Source: Bimuria novae-zelandiae CBS 107.79 (lineage: Eukaryota; Ascomycota; Dothideomycetes; Pleosporales; Didymosphaeriaceae). Taken from it: a stretch of 40,608 nt of DNA. The stretch is taken from NCBI GenBank assembly GCA_010015655.1, contig ML976685.1, forward strand, positions 9,858-50,465, given 5' to 3'. Each line of letters opens with the position of its first letter. Position 1 is the stretch's first letter. The notes beneath the pieces were generated by a model, which was not told where the DNA came from, did not search any database, and was given only the letters and a program-made list of their open reading frames with translations. Below, piece by piece: positions 22,145 to 32,987 of the stretch. A program made the position numbers and the translations under genes.

Positions 22145-22762
22145 ATGCCTAAGGATCCTAAGCCCCGCAAAGCGCGTGCGCCTCGCAAAAAGACTTCGAC
22201 CTAAGAGCGACACGATCGTGCGGCCCGTGTTCGTGCGTTGTCTAAGGAGATGGTATTTTGTTGCGAAAGGTGTACAAAGGAAAATTTGCGGTGTTTTGTG
22301 GATACCGTGTCCGGTCGTTGTGCTGGCTGTATCGCTGCGCACGCGGAGTGCGAGTTGTATGTTCCTGAAGAAGAATGGGAAAAGGTGGAGCAGGAGAAAC
22401 GTGAGAAGCGTTTGGAGCTAGCCCGTGCCAAGGAGGAAGTGTTGCGCAGTCAACAAAAGCTTGCTTAGCGTGAGCGCGAATTGCTGGAGATTGAAAGTCG
22501 TGAGCAGGAGTTTGCACGTCGCGATCTAGCGATTGCAAAGGTTCAACGAACTCAAGAGGCGGACAGCTCGAGTGCGGTTGCTCCGTTCCAAGGCGTCGAT
22601 CCCTTCGCTGATCTAGGCTGGTCACAGGCCAACAATCTTCCTCTTGATCCGTCAATGGATCTCCTCCTTACTGAGTTCTTGACTGGTTCTCCTCCGATCG
22701 TCTCCGGTTCTTTCCCTTGGCTTGACGATGGTACTGTGCCAATATCTGGCGGTAGTTGCTAA
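22145..22762 (+). pseudogene. Antisense accessory gene of gypsy 2: Cys-cluster plus coiled-coil protein, two stops
   Basis: A 205-codon frame opposite in direction to gag-pol. It has a basic N-terminus (KPRKARAPRKK), then a cysteine cluster at about residues 37-62 (CCERC, LRCF, GRCAGC, HAEC), a charged coiled-coil (EEEWEKVEQEKREKRLELA onward to about residue 140), and an acidic/hydrophobic C-terminus with many Asp, Leu and Phe. Two in-frame stops occur, TAA after residue 19 and TAG at residue 108; both are single C-to-T changes from CAA and CAG, so the ancestral frame was open. The layout (basic, zinc-cluster-like, coiled-coil, acidic tail) recalls a DNA-binding regulator, but that is inference. 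I recall similar hypothetical proteins in other fungal genomes but cannot name a family. Its last 95 bp overlap the end of pol tail to tail. Confidence 0.72.
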
Positions 22763-25700
22763 GGTTTGCTTCTAGTTCTTATGTGTCTTCTGAGTGTGGA
22801 TATCCTTTCTATTTGATAAGGTATGTTCGTGGCTAATTTGTGTGTTGTAGTATCTTTTTGACTTCGAATTTGGTTTCTTCTTCTAGCTAGTGATAGAAGG
22901 TGGTTTTGACTAGCGTTTCTAGGTCTGCGGGTTTAAGTTAGTCTATATAGAATACCGGGTATATCTTGGCGTCTGGCGGTAGTTCTAATTAGTAGTTAAC
23001 TAGTGATACTTGTTTAATAATGAAAAATGGCCTAACCTTAATATAATCTAGTTTCTTGTATTTTTCCTTTTGGGTTCGAAGGTTTTTCGTAAGTAGATAT
23101 GCTTTATCCCTCTTCTTTAGCTAAAGTGCCGTTTTTCTTTTTTAGTTCGTGTAGGAAATGCTTTACTATTAAGCTTTCTTAAGATTCTCTTAGAGTTGTG
23201 CATGTGTTTTCTTTATAGTTTCTGTTATGTTTATTGCTTCTTCTGTCTTGATCGCTGTAGGAAGTATTTAATTAAAGAGATATAGGTGTCTTTCGTAGTT
23301 TACATAGAATAGTGTAAATCCTGTTGCTGCTAATATCTTATTGTTGTATGCTAATTATGCCATAGGTAGTAAGGAAATCTAGTTATTCTTCTGGTTGTTG
23401 TAGTAGATGCGTAGGTACGTTTTAATTATCTAATTCGTACGTTCTGTCTGTCCGTCGGTCTGCGGATGGTATGCTGTTAATAGTTTTTATTTTATTCTAA
23501 TTAGTGCTATGAGTGTGGTCTAGTAGTTTGAGGTAAAGAGTTTGTCTCTATTGCTAATAATTATCTTTGGGATGCCGTGGTGTTGTATAAGTTAATTTAA
23601 GATAAGGAATATAAGTTCCTTTGCCGTGGTTGTCTTCTAGCATGGTAGTAATTCTACGTATTTAGTAAATTAATATACGATATTTAGTATCGCGTTGTAA
23701 GTAATTCCTGTTGCAGGGTCTTTTAACTTTAGTAGTCTTATAACGAAGTCTATAGCGATGTCTTCCTATGGTGTAATAGGTATTTAGATTACTTGCATCT
23801 CTTCGTACTTAAGATATATTGCGTGTTTATTGCGCTAGCAATCTGCGCATTTGTAGATGTAGGTAGTTACTACTTCCTTAATTCCTTTAAAGCTATAATT
23901 CTGCTAAATGAGTTCTATTATCTTTCTGATTCCTGGGTGTCTGTATACAGGATTGTTGTGGTATTATTATATAACCTCTATTTATAGTTCCTTGGGTACT
24001 TCTCGCGTGAGTATAAGGAGTTAATTAAGTTCGGCTGTTAGTTCTAAAGATCTATTAGGATTCTTTTTTAGTATTGCAGAGTATGTTTTAACCTTTTCTC
24101 CCTTATTATTTATTCTGCTAAGAGTATCTGCTCGTCCGTTTTCCTTGCCTAGGGTGTACACAATTTTGAATTTGTACTGTCCTAGCGTTTCTAACTATCT
24201 TACTTATTGTTAGGTTAGGTCCTTCGTGGTTGTGAAGCGTGTAAGATTCTTATAGTCTATAAAGATTATAAGTTCTAAGCAGCTATATATATAGATCCTC
24301 TAGTGTTTAATAGCTTTTACTATCGCGAGTAGTTCCTTGTTATATACTTTATACTATAATTCTTTAGATGTGAATTTGTGTGCGTAGTATATAACTGGGT
24401 GCTATTTGCTATTCTTCTCTTGTTTCGCGTATGCTCTAACTGCTAGGTCGCTTGCGTTAGTCTCTATACGCAGGGGTTTATTATCTTAAAAGTGTATAAG
24501 GACTAGTAGCGTAATGCATGCTTCTTATAGTGTTTAGAATACTTATTTACATTCTTTTATCTAGTTAAAAGGTCTATCTTTCTTTATAAGGTTCGTGAGT
24601 AGTAGTGTGATTTTAGAGTAGTCCGTAATAAATTATCTATTAAATTTAATAAATCTAAGGAAGGCTTGTACTTCTTTAAGGTTAGTAGGTAATTTCTACT
24701 TTTTTACTTCCTTAATCTTCGAAGGGCTTACTTAGATACCTTCGGTATTAATAACGTGTCCTAGAAACTCTAATTCCGTGACATAGAATTTACATTTCTT
24801 AAGTTTTAATTATAGGTTAGCGCTATCTAGCGCTTATAGTACTATCTATACGTGCTATATGTGATCCTTCTCTTATTTAGAGAATACTAGGATATCGTTA
24901 AGGTAGGCAACTATAAAGATATTAAGGTAGTTCCGTAGTATATTATTAATTATTACTTAAAATGTTGCTGGTGCGTTCGTGAGTCTAAAAGGCATAACTT
25001 AGTACTTAAATAGTCTATATCTAGTTTAAAAGGCTGTCTTCCACTCATCACCTGCTACTATTTATATAAGGTAGTATCTGTCTCGTAGGTCGAATTGCGT
25101 GAATATCTTGGCTCGTCCTAGTCTGTCTCGAGACTCTTGTATGTTTAGTAGTGGGTATTTATTCTTAATTGTCATGTTGTTTAGCTTCTTATAATTAATG
25201 TATAGACGTGGCGTTCTATCCTTCTTTATAATAAATATTAGGGGTAATGCTACTAGCAATTCTAACTTGCGTATTTATTGCCTATTAAGGGCTTTCTTTA
25301 GGAATTCGCGTGTCTATTAGAGTTCCTTTACGCTCTGTCCGTATAGTGGTCTAAAGGGTGGCGTTTTTCCCTCTTCGAGAATAATGCGATAATCTTAGTG
25401 TGTGTGCTTAGGAAGGGCGTTTGCTCCTTTCTCTTCCTGAAACAAATGACTCTATTCTTTATATTTATTAGGGATATTAAGAGGTGTGCTGTTCTCTTCG
25501 TGCTTACGCTTTATAACCTAGTGGTTCCTACTAGCGTCTACTAAGTTAATTTCGCGTTTATCGACTTCTAGTTGTAAGACTATATTATTAATAGCTCTCT
25601 TATCTACTATTATGCTTTATTAATGCGTAGGCTTTGCTTATAATGCATAGTTACAGCGCTTAAAGGATAGCTCTCTCTTTTTCTAGTTAATTATAGGGTT

Positions 25701-26600
25701 GTGCTTCCTTAACTAGGGTAGTTTTAGAATTATTTCGTAATTCGCTTCCTTAATAACGTTAAGGATAATTAATTCCTGGTGTCTATAGATCGTAAGGGTA
25801 GTCTCGACCTCGTATTTAATTGTTGCTTTGCCAGGCATTAGCTATCCATTCGCGATATAAATAGTATAGGGTATGGCCTTTTTACGCTCGTAGAGTCCTA
25901 CTTTATTAAGTGCTTTTCTTGATACATAACTCTCCTGTGCTCCTGAGTCCAGCATGGCTTCTATCTATATTCTTTTAAGCTATACTAGTAGCTTAATTAA
26001 TACTTAACTGTTAGTGGCATTTACTTCCTTAAAGGCGTTTTCCCGCCTAAGCCTAGGTCTAAAAAAGACATTTTCTTTTCGGCTGGCTTCGTGGGTTTGA
26101 GGTGTCCTTTATTCTTTTCCCGGGGCTGTTGCTAGGCCTTGTCTAGGGAAACTTCACCGTCTTCTTTCTTTGTTACCGTTTTAATTTTAAGGGTTGTAGT
26201 CCCTTTTAGTATGCGATTAAATCCATGCTTCCCTTTTTATTCTTTATATTCCTTATAATTAGGGTGTAAGCATGTTTGCCATTTGTCTAATGCACATTTC
26301 CTATTAACTAATAATAATATTACTTAGTTTAGTGCCTAGTTAAGATATAGAAAGTATCGTGTTTTGCGTTTATCCTAGAGGTGAACGTCGCAATAGGCAA
26401 TAGGGTAGTTAAACTACTCCTATCTACATTGTTAGTATGTTTAGGGAAAGTAGCTATATTCTTTAGCTTAGTAATAAATAGTATATTAGTCTTCTCTATA
26501 GAGGGTCTATTAGATAGTCTCGTGCGTAGGGTTGCGGTAGTCTAGGTCGTACTTAGGTTTATAGTTCGGGTTTTTGTTTAGGTACTTCTTCTTGGGGTCT
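22668..26600 (-). pseudogene. Gypsy 2 Pol: protease, RT, RNase H, integrase, chromodomain
   Basis: Minus frame ending at TAA 22668. Domains in reading order: protease with intact LDSGA at 25938-25952; reverse transcriptase from about 25260 (KKDRTPRLYINYKKLN, FDLRDRYYLI, then PFRLTNAPATF), with catalytic YLDD reading YLND at 24894-24905; RNase H about 24500-24150; integrase with intact HPQTDGQTER near 23435-23470; chromodomain about 22895-22735 (KFEVKKILQHT, KGYPHSEDT) and a basic tail (KGKNRRRSEEN). Many TAG/TAA codons interrupt it. The frame differs from Gag, so the active form would have needed ribosomal frameshifting. The start is approximate. The chromodomain suggests targeting to marked heterochromatin, as in other chromoviruses. 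Confidence 0.9.
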
Positions 26601-26699
26601 TCGTGGGCGTAGCGATAATCTGCCATTTCCCGTGCTGCTTTACTAACCAGGTTAGGTTAGTAAGCATAAAAAAATGCTTCTGCGTAGTCTTATCGTTTA

Positions 26700-28156
26700 A
26701 TTACTATAAACCCAAAGTCTCCTTCCCTTGGTTAGTGTTTTTCCAAGAAGTCGAAAACATTCGTCGTCTTGCTGGTAACAGGTTTTTTCTAGCTAGGGTG
26801 AGGTGTAGGAGATCGAGGCATTGGTTCCTTCTCCTTTTCCTTTTCGTTCAAACCTTCGTATACATCCTCGTAGAGTCGTGAGTCTGGTGACTCTAATCGT
26901 TCTGATTCTTCGTCGTAGATGTCGATTTGCTTAATAGCGGATACTACTTACTATTCTTCGTTAGTAGTTTCTTCTTTATTAACGGTTAGTACGTTTAGCT
27001 GCCTAGTAATCTTATTCTTAGATCTGCAGTTCCTAGCGATGTGGCCTAGTTTGCTACATATAAAATATTTACGCGTCTTGGTCCCCTGTTGTTAGGTTCT
27101 ATCTAAGATATATTAATTAGGCTTTTAGAAGTCTGTAACCTTTCCTACTCCCTTTTTTAGGTTATTAAACTAGACATCTTCTATAGGTTAGGGTCTGTAG
27201 TAGTTACGTTGCTATCGTCGAGGTGCTTTTGGTGGCGCCCTGTAGACTATAGGTGCCTGTCGTCCGAAACTGGCGTTCCTCAGGTTCCTGCGGAATTCTT
27301 CTTGCAAGGCGAACTACTCCCTATTAATATAGATAGTCTCTTTATATAGTTTATCTAAGGTCTCTATCTTTACACCGCTGCGTAGGAGTTCCTTACGTAT
27401 ATTACGTTTAAGGCCTTTGTCGGTTCACAGGTAGCAAGGAATGAACAAGTAACTCTCTGTCTTTGGTATCTAGTGTCTGTATTGTCTGTGTGTTCTGTAA
27501 TAGTTCTATATACCTTCCTTCCAGTTCTCGTGGATGTGAGCGAGTACCAGGTGGTGTGGAGGCGAAGGGGTTTCGGTACAGTATCAGGTTAACTGGAAGT
27601 GAGGGGGTACAAGGGTATGATTGGGTTACACAGTTCCCTTAGCGCGGAAGGCGAGGCAGTGCAGACAGCCTTACTTATATATTATCTTAAGAGATTTATC
27701 CTCCTAGTCGAGTTGCACTACGTACTTGCGGAACTTAACTATATATTTAGCTATATATTAGTGTTAGCGAATTATTTAGATCGCACGTCTAGCAATAGCT
27801 ATTTTATTAGTAATTTTAAACATCTGTTAAAGGCAAGTCTTAAAGTTATTATAGTCTTTAATAATATTAATTACATTAGCGTGTTTGTTAATATATTCCT
27901 CGTTTTCGTTGTCGTGATCCATGTCTAGGTACTTAATTAGGTAGGGACAGATCTATTCTTTAACGCTTCCTTATATATAGGTTGCAGCGAAGATAACCTT
28001 CTTCTTATCTTTAAGGTCTTAGTTTTAGTCGAAGAAGTAGAGGTCTAGCTATAAGAGCTAGGTGTTAAGGAGGGTACAATTACTATTATATAAGTTAGGT
28101 TTATGTGCCTTATTCTTGCCATCCCCTATAGGGGTGACATGGTTGTCCGAAGCCAT
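26700..28156 (-). pseudogene. Gypsy 2 Gag
   Basis: Starts at ATG 28156-28154 (MASDNHVTPIGDG), about 50 bp inside the 5' LTR. A Gag core is recognisable (VIFAATYI, YLIKYLDMDHDNENEEY, FKTCL, KIAIARRAI). A zinc knuckle near 27026-27075 reads YFICSKLGHIARNC, where the first Cys of CX2CX4HX4C has become Tyr (G-to-A). A charged, acidic C-terminal region follows to about 26700. TAG/TAA stops interrupt it. The end is approximate. Confidence 0.85.
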
Positions 28157-28203
28157 GGAAGAGGTAGGGGTCTTATTAGTATTTATATTAAGGGTGTTTA
28201 AGA

Positions 28204-28654
28204 TGTTAAGGTCCTAAAGGGGTAGCTGGTCCCTAAGGGGCTAAGGTTGGTTCTTGGGCAGGAATACTATAGTAGGATAGAAGAGGGTTATAGTAATAGC
28301 TTACGCTTGTTACTAGGGCGTTAGTATTAAAGGTGTATACAGCATAATTAAATTAATAAGGTTGCTTATTTAGATCTAAACGATAGATTAATAAACAGGT
28401 TAAACACGAATGCCATAAGGGTATTCGTGCTGGGTTATATATATGGTCATTTCTGCCATCCCCCGTTTCCTACCATCCGACCTTGGGCAGGATGGTGTTA
28501 CCATTCGGGATGTCGTTGCCATCCTATCCTTGGCGGGATGGTTCCTCTTGGCGGGATAGTAGATCACGTGACCTCGGTAGTGCAGTCCCACCTTGGGTTA
28601 CCCCGCTGTGCTCACCGTTGGTTGTTCTTTATTGCGATTGTTCAGATCTCAACA
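28204..28654 (-). repeat. 5' LTR of gypsy 2 (451 bp)
   Basis: Same length as its partner and same offset of TCACGTGA (28564-28571). The GGAAG duplication follows at 28655. It is somewhat more AT-rich than the 3' copy in its first 200 bp. Confidence 0.96.
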
Positions 28655-28904
28655 GGAAGATAATGAATTTAAAGTTAAACGTATACTATAATATAAGGAT
28701 TAGCTATTAATATATCTTATTAAATAGAAAGATTACCTATATAGCGAAAATACCTAGGAACTAGAGGAACATCTATATAATTATTAATAAAAGATTTTAG
28801 AATACTATTAGAATATACCTATGAATTTATCGTAATACTTGTAGCAACTACAGGATCTAGCGTATATAGATTAAATAGAGGAGGACAGACTGCCTAGTCT
28901 AAGA

Positions 28905-29942
28905 TAAAAGCACTAGCTATTATTCTATTTTCTTGCTAAATAATATCCTAACTAAGATCTTTAAGACCCTCTAAGCGTTTAATGTTTTTAATAAACTATA
29001 TTAAGTCCGCTAGTAGCTTATTCTCTAATCTTTAAATAATTACTTTTACTTTAGTAAATAATTCCACTTTGCATAAGTAGCCTATAGTATTATTATAGCT
29101 ACCTCGTCTCATCGCTCGTTCCAATCTTCGGCTGTAAACCCATATCCGCATATTGGGACCAAATGGACTTCGTAAAGCTCGTAAACGGCTACCAATACAC
29201 ATGCATCAACGAAGGTGCGGACGTTTTCTCTGCCGCTATCATCTCTTTGGCGAAGGACTTGCTCACCGCTATACTTCCCACCTTTTTATACTAGAACCTG
29301 CAGATGCCGTTTCGGCAAAAGCTCGCCCTTTTCGGTATTTTCGCGATTGGATATGGCGTTGTTGCGTTTGGAATCATGCGCTCCTACTATTCTTGGCAAA
29401 TATTCTACGAGACGTATGACGTTACATGGACAACAGGGCAAAGCCTCTTCTGGTCCTTGCTAGAAATTCACATTGCCGCAACTTGCGCGAACGCTCCAGT
29501 ACTCAAAATCTTCTTAAAACAGGTCCTCCAGATCAAGAGCCTAAACAAAGGCTCGAAACCCAATTCGAACGACTCTGGTTCCAAGATCCTCGCGAAAAGG
29601 CCTCTTCGATTATCGAACTCAGCATCCACACATTCTAAGATATTGCTATGGAAGACAAGCCACAATTATCGCAAGTACGGCCATATTTCGGAGCTCGATC
29701 CATTTCCGGGAGGTTCCCACGATGTCGCCCACGAACAGCAGGCAGGCCACGATACGCACACAGCTGCTTCACAACGCACCTCAATCGATATAATATCTGG
29801 CCAGCTCGAGAGTATCGATCTGGACGTATTCCGGACGCGATCGCATGCAAAGGCGTCTTATCCCGCACGTTTGACAACATCCAGCCAGGAAGATGTCGAA
29901 GCATTACCGCACATCCCGTCGTCTTACCACGCGGCTCTTTGA
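28905..29942 (+). pseudogene. Fungal rhodopsin-domain (SAT4/PTH11-like) membrane protein, RIP-damaged 5' half
   Basis: From 29100 one frame reads LVSSLVPIFGCKPISAYWD, a loop Cys (YTCINEG), then membrane helices (LLTAILPTFLY, FGIFAIGYGVVAFGI), WTTGQSLFWSLLEIHIAATCANAPVLK and a hydrophilic tail ending at 29942. This is the C-terminal part of the fungal seven-helix rhodopsin/SAT4 family. A TAG at about 29286 stands where the family has Trp (LLWNLQMP-like). Upstream, 28920-29099 in another frame gives decayed but recognisable helices (FNVFNKLY, NNYFYFSK, VAYSIIIATS) with TAA/TAG stops, so there is also a frame change near 29100. RIP has apparently spread from the adjoining gypsy fragment into this gene. 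The N-terminus is not identifiable. An intact relative lies at 37185-38225. Confidence 0.8.
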
Positions 29943-30414
29943 CCTGTCCCATCAGGTTCGAATTCGTCTCCCAATATCGGTGAGCTGGCTAGTAAGCAGG
30001 CGTGAAAAGGCTGGTCTTGAGCTTCAATGCTCGTCGTTGGGCTCCTCGGACTACCGCCGCCTCAAGCATGGACTTACCATCAGTATACGGTATCCCAAGA
30101 CTATGCGCTCAGTTCGACGTGCCACACCCTCATCCCCGGACCCGTGGCGCTTCATGCGTCGCGTAGAGGATATGAGAACGAAACACCAGGAACTAGCCAG
30201 GAACGGCGATACAGCTTATTGGTCCATGAAGATGATCAAAGTTGGGTTCCGTGCCCAAAAGGAGATGATCACAAGCGAAACAGAGCACAGGACAGGATCA
30301 CCTTGAGGTTTTACAATGGGACAATTGATTGCAAGAACATTACTACACACAGAAAGAAACAATATAAACAGTAGGAAAATTTACATCAATAGAAATGAGC
30401 GACCATGATCCCGT
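29943..30414. other. No gene recognised between the rhodopsin pseudogene and the Ser/Thr-rich gene
   Basis: Normal composition. Two overlapping plus-strand frames (29893-30306, 30027-30374) look like chance frames or remains of a 3' region. Neither has a domain or signal I can name. Confidence 0.4.
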
Positions 30415-32197
30415 CTAGTTGTGGTAATAAGCTCTGTACGTCGGTGTCGGTTTGACATGATACTTCTTGACCGAGGACGTCTTCTTACTATGCTCGTATT
30501 GGTTGTTTCCGTTGTGGTTATATCCCTGCTTCTTTGTAGATGTCGGCCTGGGTGCACTGGAGAGTTTCTTACTGCTCGGTGCCAGCGTAGCGATCTTGCT
30601 CGTGGTGTACTTTGTAGTAGTCTTCAATGTAGACTTGGCTGCATCAGGGCGAACCTGCGATACCACGGCGTTGCCGCCCGCATTGTACCTAGGCGTGGTG
30701 GGAGCGGCTGCTGCTTTGGTGGCGCTGCAGGGGTTGGTCTTCGCGCTTGTGACAGTTTTGTTGATGGTGCTAGTCTTTTGGACGGTGGTAGTCCTCCACA
30801 TTGTGATTGTTTGTGCCGCGGCGTAGCCAGCCTGGGTAGCCGTCGTGGTGGTGGTCTTCGTGATTGTAAAAGCGGAACCGCTAGCATAAGCCGTGGTCGT
30901 AACAGTCTTGACAGATGCTGGCGCAGGAGCAGATGAAGTTATGAGCTTGGTGGTAGTGATCGTTGAGCCTGGACCATTACCATAAACCGTGATTGTGAAA
31001 GTCTTTGCAGAGGCAGGTGCGGTAGCAGACGGAGTAACGGTTCTATTAGTTGTCTCCGTGACCGTCGAGTCCCGACCACTTCCAAAAGGTGTGATTGTAA
31101 GAGGCAGCGCGGATGCGGACGGCGCGAGGGCCGTTGTAATCGTTGTCACAGGGCCGTTGCCATAGACCGTGACCATAGAGGCGGGGGGAACGGACGACGT
31201 AAGGGTAGTCATGACAGTAATAACACTGACAGCGGGCGGCGTCACAGTGCTGAAGATAGTAGTGGTGATAGCAGACTGAACGATCGTCTTGATTTCGACG
31301 GTAGGTGCAGATAGAGAAAGAGTCTCGGTCACGGTAGTCCCGGACTCAGTGACTGTCGTGGGACGACACAGTCGAGCTTGGAGTGTTATAGCCCAGAGTC
31401 GTGGACGACGAGGCAGATGATTGAGTTGAAGAAGAAGCCAAAGGAGTGGCTGAAGAAGAAGTCGTCAAAGGCTTCACTGATGAAGAAGAGGACGACTAAA
31501 TGATCGATGAGCTCGGAGTTGTATAGCCAGGTGTTGGAGAAGGCTTAACCGAAGGAATTGGTGACGACGTCGCAGATGTAGACGCACGCGTGCTAGATGA
31601 AGGGCTCAGCGTAAGATAACCTGGCGTCGAAGCCGTCCTGACCGTTGAGCTTCATGATGTTGGCTTGGGTGAAGATGCTAGCTTGCTAGGAGAAGGGCTC
31701 TGCGTAGCCTAGCCTAGCATCGAAGACGGCTTAGTCAAAGTAGATGGCTTTACAGAGGATGCTGGCTTGCTATAAGGTGCTGGAGTCGCATATCCTTGAA
31801 TCTAGGATGTCTTGAGGGTGGAATACACTTTTGACGAGGAATGCACCCTGGACGATGACGATGGTTTGACCGAGGAAGCGTTCGGAGTGGAATAACGTGC
31901 AGTTGAAGACGCCTTCGAAATGGAAGACGCCTTGGAGGAAGATGGCTTAGCCGAGGAAGGACTTGGAACATTGTAGCCTGGAGTTGAAGTTGGCTTGATG
32001 GTAGAGGATGGTTTTACGAGTAATGTCTGCTGCCCGCTGGACCTTGTGTTAGTTGAATGCAATAAAAGTGCGCAGTTTTTGGAGCCCTACCTATAACCAT
32101 TGCCACCATTTCCGGTATTGTATCCATTGCCATAGCCGTTCTTCTGCGCCTCAGCAACAGCTAAGAAATTAAGGAAAGTGAACGTGTGGAGCTTCAT
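30415..32197 (-). pseudogene. Ser/Thr-rich secreted surface protein, broken in the middle
   Basis: Exon 1 (32197-32091) encodes a signal peptide (MKLHTFTFLNFLAVAEA) and NGYGNGYNTGNGGNGY. A 48-bp intron (GTAGGG donor, CTAAC branch, ACAAG acceptor) leads to exon 2 from 32042, with repeats of the type TPGYxTPSPSSxKPSS. That frame meets TAG 31804, TAG 31711, TGA 31654, TAG 31498 and TGA 31348. The Thr/Ser repeats then continue in another frame (from about 31390) to a stop at 30415, with units such as TVYGNGP and TITTT, Cys near LCRPTTVTES and a basic His/Tyr-rich end (KKYHVKPTPTYRAYYHN). No GPI signal is seen. Mucin-like cell-wall protein is an inference. Two separate genes or an unrecognised large intron are alternatives. 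Confidence 0.6.
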
Positions 32198-32987
32198 GTT
32201 GATGAAACTATGTATCCTAGCGATGAGTGTGAGGTACAATAACTAAAGGAATGGTCGATGATGGATGATGGATTTTCAGACACCTTGAAGACATATGTGC
32301 ATACGGATCCCCACAAAACAAAATGGGAGCAATGGTATTCGTATCCGACTGTAGTGTTGGCCGTTGGCCTTTCCCCAATTGGGACACCTTGTAATTTCCC
32401 TTACTTCCTTGTCTTTACCTCTCATTCCTTTTGCAACCCCTCGACCTGCCTATTGGCATTGATATTCGCAATTTCTGACTAGCACAAAGGAGGATCCCTT
32501 TGTGTGTCATTGGTTTGCTCATTGCTTTGTACCCATGCGTACCACAGTGGAATAGTCTCTAGTAGAGCAGTGAGACAACCTGTTAAGCGACTTCTTGTTT
32601 CCTAATCAAAAGGAAACCATGTTCTTCTGCGGAGGGAGCTTTGACGGTGCAAGGAGTTTGTTCAAAATAACGAGGCGCCCATGGCTTGGTCTGTTGCTTC
32701 ACCTGTTCGCGGGAAGTATTACTAGTCAACGTGTTTGGAAATTAGCCAATGAGACGTGTTGAAAGAACTCATATCTGCACCTCGATCGCTGAGGCGATTC
32801 TGCCAATGGCAAGCGAGATCGCTGCGCTACCTGTTTCTAAATGTAGAGGTGTAAGGTTACCTATAACGGATCCAAGTTTGGGTCATCAGAGTTCGTCATG
32901 TTGCGTCATGAGGTGATTTACTGGAGAAACATGTCATCTTAGTACGATTCTGGAAGAAACAGCTGCAGCTTTGGCTCTGCAGATCCA
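32198..32987. other. Intergenic region between the surface-protein gene and the MFS gene
   Basis: No plausible gene. It contains the upstream region of the Ser/Thr-rich gene (start 32197, minus) and the downstream region of the transporter. The frame at 32258-32482 has no domain or codon pattern that supports it. Confidence 0.5.

Larger units (their letters stand above)
21564..28654 (-). mobile_element. Complete Ty3/gypsy chromovirus (gypsy 2), 7.1 kb, youngest insertion
   Basis: Two 451-bp LTRs (28204-28654 as 5', 21564-22014 as 3') and a perfect target duplication GGAAG at 21559-21563 and 28655-28659. Orientation is minus: the purine tract GGAAGGAGGGGAGGTGA lies at 22015-22031 next to the 3' LTR, and Gag and Pol read right to left. 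It inserted into gypsy 1 between integrase and chromodomain. LTR differences are transitions only as far as I checked, as RIP would give. Several motifs remain intact, so it is younger or less RIP-affected than its neighbours. It also carries a plus-strand accessory gene (22145-22762). Confidence 0.96.
20591..28890 (+). pseudogene. Gypsy 1: integrase C-half and chromodomain of a chromovirus, split by gypsy 2
   Basis: Two parts, 20591-21563 and 28655-about 28890. The first reads KFTKYVELLLY, IISDRD, then IAHYPxIDRQTERIN (from HPQTDGQTER) and LAYNN, typical Ty3/gypsy integrase. The second, directly after the GGAAG duplication, reads YLIKxKDYLYSENTxELEEHL, a chromodomain (KWKGY...SENTWEPEENL) with Trp codons turned to stops. 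The pieces are contiguous once gypsy 2 is removed. The 5' half, including reverse transcriptase and LTR, is absent from the window. Heavily RIP-decayed. Confidence 0.85.

Noticed and set aside
21748..22152. 134-aa plus-strand frame in the LTR
   Set aside because: Lies within LTR sequence; a similar frame in the other LTR (28427-28663) is shorter and not conserved.
22139..22655. Minus-strand frames opposite the antisense gene
   Set aside because: No motif; the plus frame has the Cys cluster, coiled-coil, TATA box and RIP-type stops only.
26603..26881. 92-aa plus-strand frame
   Set aside because: Opposite-strand shadow of the Gag C-terminal region of gypsy 2.
30421..30936. 171-aa and 119-aa plus-strand frames
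   Set aside because: Complement of the Thr/Ser-rich coding repeats on the minus strand.
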